In this document: in pieces, positions 9,038-17,700 of the stretch
Position numbering within the stretch: position 1 is the first letter of the stretch
Layout: every line of letters begins with the position of its first letter
Assembly (NCBI GenBank): GCA_016839555.1
Contig: JAEOUA010000006.1
Location: 375,982-439,981 of the forward strand
From: Promethearchaeota archaeon
GTDB lineage: Archaea; Asgardarchaeota; Lokiarchaeia; Sigyniarchaeales; SOKP01
Reading direction: 5' to 3'
Length of the DNA stretch: 64,000 nucleotides
Made by a program: the position numbers and the translations under genes
The notes under the pieces: generated by a model
Told to the model about the DNA's origin: nothing
Databases searched by the model: none
Seen by the model: the letters and a program-made list of their open reading frames with translations, nothing else

Positions 9038-9765
9038 TGAAGGTAAGTGAAAAATTATTAAAAAAATCTTTAGATGCTGCGATAGACTTATCGGTGAGAA
9101 GAAAGAAGGGATTCGAGCCTAAAAAAAGAAAGTTTGATGAAAGCATTGATTTAATCATAAATTTAAAAGATATTGATTTACAAGATCCTAAGCAAAGAAT
9201 CGATAAAGAATTAATTCTTCCACATCCCATTTCAAAAAGTCGAAAGGAACAACTTTGCGTTATCGCAGATGGAGAATTCTTAGTACAAGCCAAAAATCTT
9301 AATGTAGATACAATGAGTCAAGAAGATTTGGAAAAACTAAATACCCAAGAGAAAAAGGAAAAGAAAAAGTTCGTTAAAAAATATGATTTTTTCATAGTGG
9401 AATCTCGGTTCATGCCGACTCTGGCTCGTTATTTAGCTCGATTTCTGGGTCCTCAAGGAAAGATGCCAAAACCATTCCCTGCAGGGTATGGAATTGTATC
9501 CTCACCAGAAGAACTTGAAAATGCTATTGATCGATATAAGAGAATAATTCAAGTTCGAATAAAGAAAAATCCTATAGTTCAGGTTAAAGTAGGAAAGAAA
9601 TCAATGGAAATGCAAAAGCTCTTCGAAAACATTAAAACAGTTGTAGATTATGTAGTTGATCAAATGCCACATAAGTTTAATAATATCAATTCTATATATA
9701 TAAAAACAACAATGGGAAGACCTGTGAAAGTAGAAGAGGAATTCCTGGAGGATATTGGTGAATAA
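9037..9765 (+). CDS. rpl1: Large ribosomal subunit protein uL1
   Basis: L1 forms the mobile L1 stalk at the tRNA exit side and represses its own mRNA in methanogens. The 242-residue protein has the conserved ARFLGPQGKMPKPFPAG segment and a C-terminal IKTTMGRPVKVE. A strong Shine-Dalgarno-like GGAGG lies inside the end of rpl11, about 8 bases before the ATG. An insertion rich in K/E (about residues 105-115, QEKKEKKKFVKK) is slightly longer than usual. Confidence 0.96.
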   Translation: MKVSEKLLKKSLDAAIDLSVRRKKGFEPKKRKFDESIDLIINLKDIDLQDPKQRIDKELILPHPISKSRKEQLCVIADGEFLVQAKNLNVDTMSQEDLEKLNTQEKKEKKKFVKKYDFFIVESRFMPTLARYLARFLGPQGKMPKPFPAGYGIVSSPEELENAIDRYKRIIQVRIKKNPIVQVKVGKKSMEMQKLFENIKTVVDYVVDQMPHKFNNINSIYIKTTMGRPVKVEEEFLEDIGE

Positions 9766-9767
9766 AT

Positions 9768-10706
9768 ATGATAACTGAAAAAAAAGTTCCTCAATGGAAA
9801 AAGAATGAAATTGAGTACTTAGTTAATCTAATGAAAGAATATAAGAATATCATTGTAATTAACGTATCAAATGTTAATGATAAACAGATACAAGAAATGA
9901 GGAAGTTATTACGTGGAGATGCAGTTATTCGAATGTCAAAAAAATCCTTGCAAAAACGGGCGATTAAAAGATATGAAGAAGAAAGTGGAAAAGAAAATTT
10001 AGATCTCCTCAAAAAAAAAATTCCAGGGCAATCAGCATTAGTTTTTACAGACTTAGATCCATTTGAACTAAAACGCATATTTTTAGAGAATAAATGGATG
10101 GTTGCTGCAAAGCCAGGACAAATTGCGCCCGTAGATATTGTTGTTCCTAAAGGAGATACGGGATTGCCCACAGGACAAGTCATAAGTGAACTTAATATGA
10201 TTTTGAAACTTCCTACTATGTTAAAAAATGATACTATTCATATCCGAGAAGATACCGTGACACATAAAAAAGGTGATATTGTATCTATGAAAGAAGCCTC
10301 AGTATTAAAAAAATTAGGTATTGAGCCAATTGAATCTATCATTAGAATCCATAGTACATGGTCAGATGGGGATCTTATACCAGCTGATATATTATATATG
10401 GATATAGAACAATTCAGAGAAGATATTATAGAAGCACATCTCACAGCAACAACAATAGCTATTGAATTGGGAATTCTAGATAAGGAAACTATTCGTCCGC
10501 TATTACAAAAAGCATATAGAGAAGCCTTATCTGTATTATTTGAGTTATCAATAGTAGATATGAATTTCATAGAAGAATATATCAAAAAAGCAGAAATGAA
10601 TGCAAAATTACTAAGTGAAATTGCATTTAGAGGGGTCCCTGCTCCGGATATACAAGACCAACATGGAAAAAAGCAAGAGAAAAGCGATACTGAGAAAAAA
10701 AAATAA
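9768..10706 (+). CDS. rplP0: Ribosomal stalk protein P0 (uL10), ending early at an in-frame UAA
   Basis: P0 anchors P1 (L12) dimers on the ribosome. The rRNA-binding N-terminal domain, the P0-specific insertion (IHIREDTVTHKKGDIV) and the helical P1-binding spine (VLFELSIVDMNFIEEYIKK) are all present. The frame stops at TAA 10704-10706 straight after an A-rich run, giving 312 residues that end in EKKK. The universal acidic tail is missing from this product but is intact, in the same frame, immediately after the stop (next entry). Either the tail has been lost by one base change, or the stop is read through, or this is a sequence error. Confidence 0.93.
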   Translation: MITEKKVPQWKKNEIEYLVNLMKEYKNIIVINVSNVNDKQIQEMRKLLRGDAVIRMSKKSLQKRAIKRYEEESGKENLDLLKKKIPGQSALVFTDLDPFELKRIFLENKWMVAAKPGQIAPVDIVVPKGDTGLPTGQVISELNMILKLPTMLKNDTIHIREDTVTHKKGDIVSMKEASVLKKLGIEPIESIIRIHSTWSDGDLIPADILYMDIEQFREDIIEAHLTATTIAIELGILDKETIRPLLQKAYREALSVLFELSIVDMNFIEEYIKKAEMNAKLLSEIAFRGVPAPDIQDQHGKKQEKSDTEKKK

Positions 10707-10754
10707 GAGAAAGAATCTGACGACGAGCTTACTGGAATTGGCTCGTTATTTTGA
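10707..10754 (+). other. Orphaned in-frame C-terminal tail of P0
   Basis: Directly after the P0 stop, in the same phase, 15 codons encode EKESDDELTGIGSLF followed by TGA 10752-10754. The last eight residues nearly copy the end of the neighbouring P1 protein (PTGIGSLF at residues 92-99), which is the conserved stalk tail that binds translational GTPases. The sequence is too specific to be chance, so it is the original P0 C terminus separated by a single stop codon. Confidence 0.85.
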
Positions 10755-10813
10755 GCAATATGATTATAAAAAAATTACTAAAATAAAAAATAACAAGAGG
10801 TTGTTAATATAAG

Positions 10814-11113
10814 ATGGAAAGTGTATATGCTGCTCTTTTACTTCATAAAGCTTCCAAAGATATTACAGAAGAAAGTATTGAGAAAGTATTAAAGGCTGCA
10901 GATGTGAAGCCAAATAAGGAACAGATTACAAAGTTAGTATTGGGTTTAAAAGAAATGAATATAGAAGAAATTCTTAAGTCTGCTGCTATTACTCCGGTAG
11001 CTTCGGTTCCTTCGGGAAAAGCGGCACCAGTAAAAGAGGAAAAGAAGAAAGAAAAGAAAGCGAAGGAAGAAGAGGAAGAAGAAGAGCCTACTGGTATAGG
11101 AAGCTTATTTTAA
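10814..11113 (+). CDS. rpl12: Ribosomal stalk protein P1 (archaeal L12)
   Basis: This 99-residue protein has the N-terminal dimerisation/P0-binding helices (MESVYAALLLHKASKDITEE), a short hinge, a charged K/E-rich region and the GTPase-recruiting end EEEEEEPTGIGSLF. It follows P0 with a spacer of about 60 bases after the orphaned P0 tail. A GAGGTTG before the start can serve as ribosome binding site. It is the last gene of the L11-L1-P0-P1 cluster, with a 279-base gap before secY. Confidence 0.95.
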   Translation: MESVYAALLLHKASKDITEESIEKVLKAADVKPNKEQITKLVLGLKEMNIEEILKSAAITPVASVPSGKAAPVKEEKKKEKKAKEEEEEEEPTGIGSLF

Positions 11114-11392
11114 AATATTTAAAACATTGACTAAAAATTGTAAGTATAAAATATAAATACATTCAATTTTTTTAATTCTTTTTTATTAGTAAGCATTTAT
11201 CATACATCATAATTATTGCTATCATAATATATTTGTTCGAATTCTAAAAGAACTAAGAAATTTTAAAATCAATTTTATTTAGGGGGTTTCTTAAAATACA
11301 AAACTTTTTTTAAAATTTTGATTTATTTTCTTTAGAAACTAGATATACCTAAATAAATACTTCTGTATTATCCTAACGAGAATAAAATAAAA

Positions 11393-12859
11393 ATGGCTGG
11401 AAAATTTTTAAAACTCTTTTCTCCACTGGTCAAAATAATGCCTGAGGTTCGGCAGCCACAGCGTGAAGTAACTTTCAAACAGAAATTTATATGGACAATG
11501 GTGGCATTAGTCATCTACATTGTAATGAGCAATATTCCTTTGTATGGTGTAAATATTGCGGAGTCCCAAGATTATTTTTATTGGTTAAGAGTCATCCTAG
11601 CCAGTCATCGAGGAATGCTTACAGAGCTTGGGATCGGTCCAATAGTAACTGCGGGATTAATTATGCAGCTTTTAAATGGTTCAAAACTTATTAATGTGAA
11701 TATGGCAGATCCGTATGATCGGGCGATGTTCAGTGGTACCCAAAAAGTCTTGTCTATGATATTAACTGTATTCAATGCTATTGCATATTTATTTGGGGGT
11801 GCATTCGGACCTGTCGAGGATATAGGTCTCATAAATGGAACTCTTATTTTTATCCAATTATTCGTTGCTGGAATAATTATTATCTTATTAGATGAATTGC
11901 TGCAAAAAGGCTGGGGGATAGGAAGTGGAGTTTCATTATTTATCGCCGCAGGAGTCGCTGGGCAAATATTTTGGAACATATTCAACTTTATCGAAGCTGA
12001 TGAGGGAATTCCAAGAGGCATCTTAATTGCATTTTTTAGCGTATTATTTGATGGGAATCCAGAAACTACCTTAGCTGATATTTTTGTGAGGGAACAATTG
12101 CCCTCGATTATAGGAGGTATTACTACCCTAATTATTTTTGTTATCGTGATTTGGTTTGAAAGCGCTCGGATTGAGATTCCACTTCAATATAAAGGATACA
12201 GTGGATTTAAGGGAAAATATCCTATCAAATTATTGTATGTGTCCAATATTCCCGTTATATTAGTAAATGCTTTATATGCAAATTTCCTCTTTTTTGGTCA
12301 AATGCTTGCTGGACCGGATTCAGTTCTCCGAGGAGGCGGAGCTGATTTTTGGATTGATCTAATTGGGACGTTTACCACTGAGCAGGCTCAGACTGGAGGT
12401 GGAGGCACTCGATTAATACCCACGGGAGGACTTATATATTTCTTTACACCACCTCAAGGATTAGGCCAATTAATTGGAGATCCGGTCCGGGCTATAATAT
12501 ATTTAGCCATATTCATCGTTTTATGTGTCTATCTAGGTCGTGTATGGGTGGAGGTTAGTGGATTAGCTCCCAGAGATGTGGCAGCTCAAATACTTGATTC
12601 GGGAATGCAAATTCCAGGATTTAGAAGTTCCGAAAAAATAATCCGGAGAATTTTAAAACGATATATTCCTGTCCTCGTCGTTTTAAATGGTATTATAATT
12701 GCACTTTTAAGTTTCTTCGCGGACAGTCTCGGTGCACTTACTTCTGGAACGGGATTGCTCATAGCGATTGGCATAACGCATCAATATGCAGAAACAATCT
12801 CTAAGGAGCTCGCTGCAGCCCAATACCCCGGGATGCGAGGATTATTAGGAATGGACTGA
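11393..12859 (+). CDS. secY: Protein translocase subunit SecY/Sec61 alpha
   Basis: The 488-residue polytopic protein has ten predicted membrane segments. Recognisable features are the N-terminal amphipathic region (PLVKIMPEVRQP), a plug-like segment after TM1 (NIPLYGVN), the cytosolic RIEIPLQYKGYSGFKGKYP loop before TM6, and the TM8-TM9 loop GLAPRDVAAQILDSGMQIPGF that contacts the ribosome. It is the protein-conducting channel for secretion and membrane insertion. It lies apart from the ribosomal spc cluster, where archaeal secY usually follows L15, and stands beside the L12 gene and the DUF106 insertase instead. Confidence 0.96.
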   Translation: MAGKFLKLFSPLVKIMPEVRQPQREVTFKQKFIWTMVALVIYIVMSNIPLYGVNIAESQDYFYWLRVILASHRGMLTELGIGPIVTAGLIMQLLNGSKLINVNMADPYDRAMFSGTQKVLSMILTVFNAIAYLFGGAFGPVEDIGLINGTLIFIQLFVAGIIIILLDELLQKGWGIGSGVSLFIAAGVAGQIFWNIFNFIEADEGIPRGILIAFFSVLFDGNPETTLADIFVREQLPSIIGGITTLIIFVIVIWFESARIEIPLQYKGYSGFKGKYPIKLLYVSNIPVILVNALYANFLFFGQMLAGPDSVLRGGGADFWIDLIGTFTTEQAQTGGGGTRLIPTGGLIYFFTPPQGLGQLIGDPVRAIIYLAIFIVLCVYLGRVWVEVSGLAPRDVAAQILDSGMQIPGFRSSEKIIRRILKRYIPVLVVLNGIIIALLSFFADSLGALTSGTGLLIAIGITHQYAETISKELAAAQYPGMRGLLGMD

Positions 12860-13093
12860 TGATAGATAGAAATTAGCAATCTATTCAACAATAAATCATC
12901 TAAAATTAAATGTTTAATTTCTAAAATTTAATACTATAGCTTTTTTGGTTATTCAGTTAGTTTAAATATAATTTATTTAGAATTTTAGACATATAAAAAA
13001 ATCATTTCGAATATTAACTTTAGTCGAGTTAAATCAAACTAAACTATTTGGCTAAAATTTTAAATTAATGCTAATTTAATTATATGTATAGTT

Positions 13094-13885
13094 ATGTTAT
13101 TTCAAATATTTCAAACAGGTACAATTAAGGAGATTTTATTAACCCCTCCAGGTTCTATGTTTTTTATATTATTGTTAGCAGCGGGTATCGCATTAATTTC
13201 TTCGGGACTGACGAAATGGTTAACTGACACAGAGGAGATGGAGAGAAAGCAGCGACAAATTAAGGAACATGAGGAGGAAAAAGAAAAGATTATTGAATTA
13301 GCCGAAAATAATCCAATTAAATACAGAAAAGAGCGAAAACGATGGGAACGCAAGGATGAAATGTTTAAAAAAAGTCAGCAAGGAATGGCAATGCAACGAA
13401 TTAAACCCACATGTATTACCTTGCTTCCGATGATCATTTTTTTCCTCATAATCCGGGCATTATTTAGTAATGAGCCAATTGCTCTTTCGCCGATGAATGC
13501 AAATGATATCCCGCTTATTGGGGGGATCCTTCAAGGGGTAACTGGAACATTGAGCGAGGCAAAATTAGCAGATAACCTTGCTTCATTGGTTAAAATTGGT
13601 CTTTCTAATCCCGAGATTTTTGAACAATATCAAGAATTAATTTTAAATGCATATATTCTGCTAAAAGTGGTAGCTGAGCCTTGGACAGAACTTTTTTATG
13701 AGTTGCCGGCGATTATTGGTCCGTATGATGGTTGGATTAATTTCACCACATGGTATTTTTTGGCGAGTTTTGGGGTGAATACATTAATTCAGAGACTTCT
13801 GGGAATTCAAACCCAAACAACAGGTGGCATGTCTCAAATGATGGGTGGTTCAAAAGCGAAAACTCTCGAATTTCCTGATGTGTAA
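13094..13885 (+). CDS. DUF106 membrane insertase of the Oxa1 superfamily (EMC3/TMCO1-like)
   Basis: The 263-residue protein has an N-terminal TM (about 17-40), a charged coiled-coil segment (about 45-95), a second TM (LLPMIIFFLIIRALF) and a third TM near the C terminus (NFTTWYFLASFGVNTLIQRLLG). This is the archaeal DUF106 layout: three TMs with a cytosolic coiled coil after TM1, homologous to YidC/Oxa1, EMC3, TMCO1 and GET1. It probably inserts membrane proteins with or beside SecY, whose gene is just upstream. Archaea commonly keep secY, adk and DUF106 together; only secY remains next to it here. Confidence 0.85.
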   Translation: MLFQIFQTGTIKEILLTPPGSMFFILLLAAGIALISSGLTKWLTDTEEMERKQRQIKEHEEEKEKIIELAENNPIKYRKERKRWERKDEMFKKSQQGMAMQRIKPTCITLLPMIIFFLIIRALFSNEPIALSPMNANDIPLIGGILQGVTGTLSEAKLADNLASLVKIGLSNPEIFEQYQELILNAYILLKVVAEPWTELFYELPAIIGPYDGWINFTTWYFLASFGVNTLIQRLLGIQTQTTGGMSQMMGGSKAKTLEFPDV

Positions 13886-13963
13886 TTTTTCTAATAATTT
13901 TAAGTGTTTCGATTTTTCTGGTAATTTTTATTTTTTTAATCATAATTTCTGAAAAAAATTTTT

Positions 13964-14043
13964 CCCCTCAATTTGTAAAAGGGGTGCAAAAAACAATATT
14001 CCTCCACTTAAGGAAATGGTTAAAAATTATTATGAATTGAGGG
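13964..14043. ncRNA. Possible structured RNA with two competing stems
   Basis: CCCTCAATT at 13965-13973 is exactly complementary to AATTGAGGG at 14035-14043, closing an 80-base element. Inside, CCCCT (13964-13968) can instead pair with AGGGG (13980-13984), so the two stems exclude each other. An internal TTCC...GGAA hairpin lies between them. The element is in the convergent gap between the DUF106 gene and the MFS gene. It could be a small RNA, a 3' UTR element or a bidirectional terminator. No known RNA family was recognised and the strand is unknown. Confidence 0.35.
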
Positions 14044-14126
14044 TCTTTAATAAGTATAAAATTCTATCTTAATCTTTTCTTTTATAATTATGCTAAAATT
14101 GATATTAAAAAAAAAAAAGAGATTTT

Positions 14127-15404
14127 TTATAGAGTGTGTTCATAGTCTTTCGGATCTAATAACAAGAAGCCAATAAGACCCAGATTTGAAATCACTGCCA
14201 CAAAGATAAAAACATATATGTATGATGCTGTGAGTTCTAGGACAAATCCTGATAATGAAAGCCCTAATATACCTCCTAAGTTTGCAAATGCATTGCAGAG
14301 TGAATAATATGTGCTGTCCATTTCAAGATGTTGTTTACTGATTTCTGTTACGACCGCAGCATAACTAGAATGCCTCCAGCCTATAGCGACTCCTACAAAA
14401 GACGAAAAAATAAGTAAAATAGGCCAAGCAATTGGGATAATCATTAAAAATAAAGCAATTGTGGTGATTATGAATGCTAAAAACACACTAAGCCTTCTCG
14501 TTTTCTTATCTGCAATTTGACCTGCGATAAGGGCTCCAGCTACAACTCCCAAAGAGACAATCATTGTGATGAAAGCATTATAAAGATATACATCAACATC
14601 ACCGCTCGGTAAAGATAATTCCGTTCCAACAGAGGTTAAAACGCCCATTTCAACTAACACAAAAATGGAAATGATCAGTACGCCCACACTTTCTACCATA
14701 GCTGAAAATAAAGAAAATCCATAGGCTTTCCAATCTCTTGAATTATTAAACATATTTTTGAGATGTAATCCTAATTTTACTTCTGGATATTCTTTTGGTT
14801 CTTTTATAAATATTGTTGAAAAAGACGATAAGATTGTAAGGATACCCACTATGATAAACAGCATCGATACATTAAGTAGACCTGAAACTAAAAGGATGGC
14901 AAATGCTGGACCTCCAGCAATCGCACCTATAGATCGCATCCCCCAAGTATATCCGGAGATTCTGCCCAATTTTTCTTTTGGTGTAATATCTATAAATAAT
15001 CCATCAATAATTGTGTCTCCAAACGCCATACCGAGAAAAATCAAGAACCCCATTATGGTAAACGCTGTAATTGCATTTGATGCGGTATAAAAATTAGGAA
15101 TTCCCATGATTATCCACAAAATTCCAGCAAACGACACCATTCCAATTATCCAAGGACGTCGTCTTCCAAATCTTTTTGATCCAAACTTATCTCCAATCAT
15201 ACCATAAAGTATTTTAAGAATCCACGGTATCCCTATGATAGAACCTAAAAAGGCAATCGCAGACGCATCTAAAACACCTATAATTGAAATCAAATAGATT
15301 GGAATAATAATCGCAAATAGAGATTGATCAATCCCTTGAAAAAGGTAATTAACCGAGAATACTGCGATATAATAGTTTTTAAATTCTAAAATTTTTTCTC
15401 CCAT
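14127..15404 (-). CDS. Major facilitator superfamily transporter
   Basis: The 425-residue protein has about 12 hydrophobic segments. A loop 2-3 motif resembling MFS motif A reads GDKFGSKRFGRRRPWIIG, and the FGRRRPWI form is typical of the GPH/SUC/SLC45-like sugar-cation symporter branch. A second-half loop contains AGQIADKKTRRLSV, the repeat of motif A. The substrate is not predictable. It is transcribed towards the DUF106 gene, with no operon partner. Confidence 0.85.
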   Translation of the reverse strand: MGEKILEFKNYYIAVFSVNYLFQGIDQSLFAIIIPIYLISIIGVLDASAIAFLGSIIGIPWILKILYGMIGDKFGSKRFGRRRPWIIGMVSFAGILWIIMGIPNFYTASNAITAFTIMGFLIFLGMAFGDTIIDGLFIDITPKEKLGRISGYTWGMRSIGAIAGGPAFAILLVSGLLNVSMLFIIVGILTILSSFSTIFIKEPKEYPEVKLGLHLKNMFNNSRDWKAYGFSLFSAMVESVGVLIISIFVLVEMGVLTSVGTELSLPSGDVDVYLYNAFITMIVSLGVVAGALIAGQIADKKTRRLSVFLAFIITTIALFLMIIPIAWPILLIFSSFVGVAIGWRHSSYAAVVTEISKQHLEMDSTYYSLCNAFANLGGILGLSLSGFVLELTASYIYVFIFVAVISNLGLIGFLLLDPKDYEHTL

Positions 15405-15613
15405 TGTTTTCCCACTAATGTAATATGTTTTGTTATAAAATCTTAATTAATTTATAAAGGTATAGAATTTCAGTTCATAAGTAAATTTAATATTCAGTTA
15501 AAATCGTGAAATCAATGTTTCACGAAGAATTTTATATAACACACAAAAAACCAAAAATGAGTTTCTCCTTTTATTCTGATATAAATTTATTGATTAAGAA
15601 AAACAAGAATAAG

Positions 15614-15720
15614 CGCAGCGGATGGGATTCGAACCCATGCACGTATAAACGCACTGGCTTTTTGGCATAATAACCAGAATAGCTCCAAGCCAGCGCCCTA
15701 CCAGGCTAGGCGACCGCTGC
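15614..15720 (-). tRNA. tRNA-Ser(GGA) with a 23-nt intron
   Basis: The acceptor stem GCAGCGG pairs with CCGCTGC, with discriminator G73 as in archaeal tRNA-Ser. The anticodon stem is CTGGC/GCCAG, the anticodon GGA lies at 15684-15686, a long variable arm fits serine, and the T arm is TGGGTTCGAATCCCA. The intron at 15660-15682 sits at the canonical 37/38 site. The TTGG exon segment pairs with intron CCAA between two 3-nt bulges, forming the bulge-helix-bulge for the splicing endonuclease. Splicing gives loop TTGGAGA. CCA is not encoded. Confidence 0.92.
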
Positions 15721-15937
15721 TCAAATACTAGTCAAATCTTTAGATAAGCTACTTTTTTAAAAGCAACGGACTTAATTAATTTTTTCATTATATATCAGGT
15801 AAAAGGCTGGATAAAAATTCATTAATAAATTACTATTCCCATTTACTAATTTGATTATCTTTTATTGTTAATTTCAGAGGAATGCCTTAAAATAAAGTTA
15901 TATAAGAGATAAAACAAAAAAAAAGATAGTAAAAAAA

Positions 15938-16210
15938 TTATGCTGTGGGAATTTCAACCATTTTGCTCATTAAATCCTCAAGTTTGGCAGATTTAATAGC
16001 TGCGAGTACATCTTTATGAGAGGCTCCTTTCTTTATATCTATGGTTTTATCAATAGGCTCAAGATGCTTATAATTACATCTTCTTCGCTTGATTTTTGTA
16101 CCATCAATAAGAAGATAATTTTTATCAATGATGTCAACGATTACACAATATCGTGCGGCTTCTCTTCCCATAGTTTTTATGCACAATCTACCAATATCGT
16201 ATACACTCAT
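15938..16210 (-). CDS. rpl14e: Ribosomal protein eL14 (L14e)
   Basis: This 90-residue protein matches archaeal L14e, with the KOW-like N-terminal SH3 barrel YDIGRLCIKTMGREAARYCVIVDI followed by the conserved DGTKIKRRRCNYKHLEP. It is the third gene of an L34e-cmk-L14e minus-strand set, the same order as in many archaea. The usual cbf5 partner is not downstream; a tRNA-Ser gene follows. Confidence 0.95.
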   Translation of the reverse strand: MSVYDIGRLCIKTMGREAARYCVIVDIIDKNYLLIDGTKIKRRRCNYKHLEPIDKTIDIKKGASHKDVLAAIKSAKLEDLMSKMVEIPTA

Positions 16211-16327
16211 TATAATTCGTCACCAAATTATTATTGTTCAATTAGCATACTAGTTTTTCACCAGTATGATAATTCTTTTATTATTAAATCAATAAATCTA
16301 AAAAAAATAAAATCTTTATGATTTAAT

Positions 16328-16882
16328 TCATAATTTATTATGTTTATTTCTTTTTTGTAATTTCTGAATAATTTTATTAACAACCTGCTCAATGGATAGG
16401 TCTTTTGTATCAATGATTATATCGAATATTTCTTTTTTTAGTTCTTCATTAGTTATATCGATTCCATACAAATCTTTAAAGCGCGAAATTTCCGAATTTT
16501 CTCTGAGTTTCGTCTCTTTTAGTTTTTTTTGATAATCTTCCTCATCTCGAGCCATCATTCGTCGTACTCGTGTTTCTAATGGTGCTTCAAGCAAGACAGT
16601 GCAATCTGCGCTATCTTTAAGGAGGTAACCACTTAAAAGGCTATCTATAACAAGATCCTTCTTTTCAGTAGCAATTTTTAGAATTTTTTGATCTAATTCT
16701 TTATCGATTTGCGGATTTTTTTCAACATACATAGAGAATTGCTCTAAAGACATATTTTTTTCAGATGCTAAACTTCTAAACGCATCACCCGTAGAATAAT
16801 AGTCGAGTTGCAATTTTTCTGCCAATAAACGTCCGATAGTACTTTTGCCTATGCCATGAAGGCCCGAGATGGTTATGAGCAT
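16328..16882 (-). CDS. cmk: Cytidylate kinase, archaeal type
   Basis: The 184-residue kinase phosphorylates CMP/dCMP. The P-loop GLHGIGKST lies at about residues 7-15, YYSTGDAFRSLA at 28-39 binds the nucleotide, and a LID-like RVRRMMARDEEDYQ is in the middle. Length and placement between the L34e and L14e genes match the archaeal short Cmk family. Spacing of 118 bases to L14e still allows co-transcription. Confidence 0.92.
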   Translation of the reverse strand: MLITISGLHGIGKSTIGRLLAEKLQLDYYSTGDAFRSLASEKNMSLEQFSMYVEKNPQIDKELDQKILKIATEKKDLVIDSLLSGYLLKDSADCTVLLEAPLETRVRRMMARDEEDYQKKLKETKLRENSEISRFKDLYGIDITNEELKKEIFDIIIDTKDLSIEQVVNKIIQKLQKRNKHNKL

Positions 16883-17044
16883 GATAATTATTAGTAATTT
16901 TTTAAAACATGAATTAATTATCCATAAAAATTGGAGATAATATAATTATTTTATTGCTTTTATTCTAAATATTAGAGCTCTTTTTGAAGGGAATTAAAGG
17001 GTGTTAATTTAAAAAATAAGTAAATACATCATTTCAAAATGAAT

Positions 17045-17314
17045 TTATAAACTTCTTACTTTCTCTTGTAGAAGAGTTTGAAGGCACTTGGCGCAATACC
17101 TCCCACTTTCTGGCCTTGTCGCCCTCCTTGCGGTCTTATTCGTTTTTTTCATATCAACAGGGCGAAGTCGAGGGATTGATTGTAAAGGTCTCTTGCAAAT
17201 TGCACAATGCGCCCTTTTTGGCTTTCTCCGCCAATAATGCGTCGTATTTTCATTTCCAGGCGTTCTTATTGTTTTTCTCTTTTGAGTTTTACTTCTTAAA
17301 CCGGGTCGAGGCAT
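17045..17314 (-). CDS. rpl34e: Ribosomal protein eL34 (L34e)
   Basis: This 89-residue, very basic protein has the L34e pattern: an N-terminal RPGLRSKTQKRKTIRTPG, then a zinc-binding CAIC...CAKC pair. It is the first gene of the L34e-cmk-L14e operon on the minus strand. Confidence 0.95.
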   Translation of the reverse strand: MPRPGLRSKTQKRKTIRTPGNENTTHYWRRKPKRAHCAICKRPLQSIPRLRPVDMKKTNKTARRATRPESGRYCAKCLQTLLQEKVRSL

Positions 17315-17700
17315 TTTAATCGTATTATTTTATTTATTTTTTCTTTAATTTGCTCATAAATTATGTCTTTTATAATATTATGAACTTAATTAACTTAACT
17401 AAACTGATTATAGCTTAAAAGGAGAGAAAAATAGTATTTAATTCTCGTTGAACATGGTAATATCTAAAAAAGATTCCTTGTCTGAATACTTAGCGGGTTT
17501 TTCCGATACTTAATTAGATCAGGCTATTCACGAGTACGGATTGAAGGGATCAAGTTTTGCCGTAAATCTATTTTTTTATTTCCATTTCATAAAAAATAAA
17601 AATAGTATTAAATTATTAACTGAATTATTTCTTATTTGAAATTACAATTTTGAATTATATTTAAAAAAAATATGAAATATTAATAAATTTGAAGGGAGAT
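17315..17700. other. 386-base intergenic region with one stable hairpin
   Basis: The region lies between divergent genes. The first part and the last 120 bases are plain AT-rich DNA. Between about 17440 and 17570 G+C rises, and TCCG-A-TACT (17502-17510) pairs with AGTA-CGGA (17533-17540), making an 8-bp stem with one bulged A and a 22-nt loop. This might be a small RNA or leader element; no family is recognised. GGAG about 6 bases before ATG 17701 is the ribosome binding site of the next gene. Confidence 0.4.

Noticed and set aside
10692..10754. Frameshift in the A-rich run as cause of the short P0
   Set aside because: The conserved tail after the stop is in the same reading phase as P0 (both at multiples of 3 from 9768), so an indel is not needed; only the TAA codon separates them.
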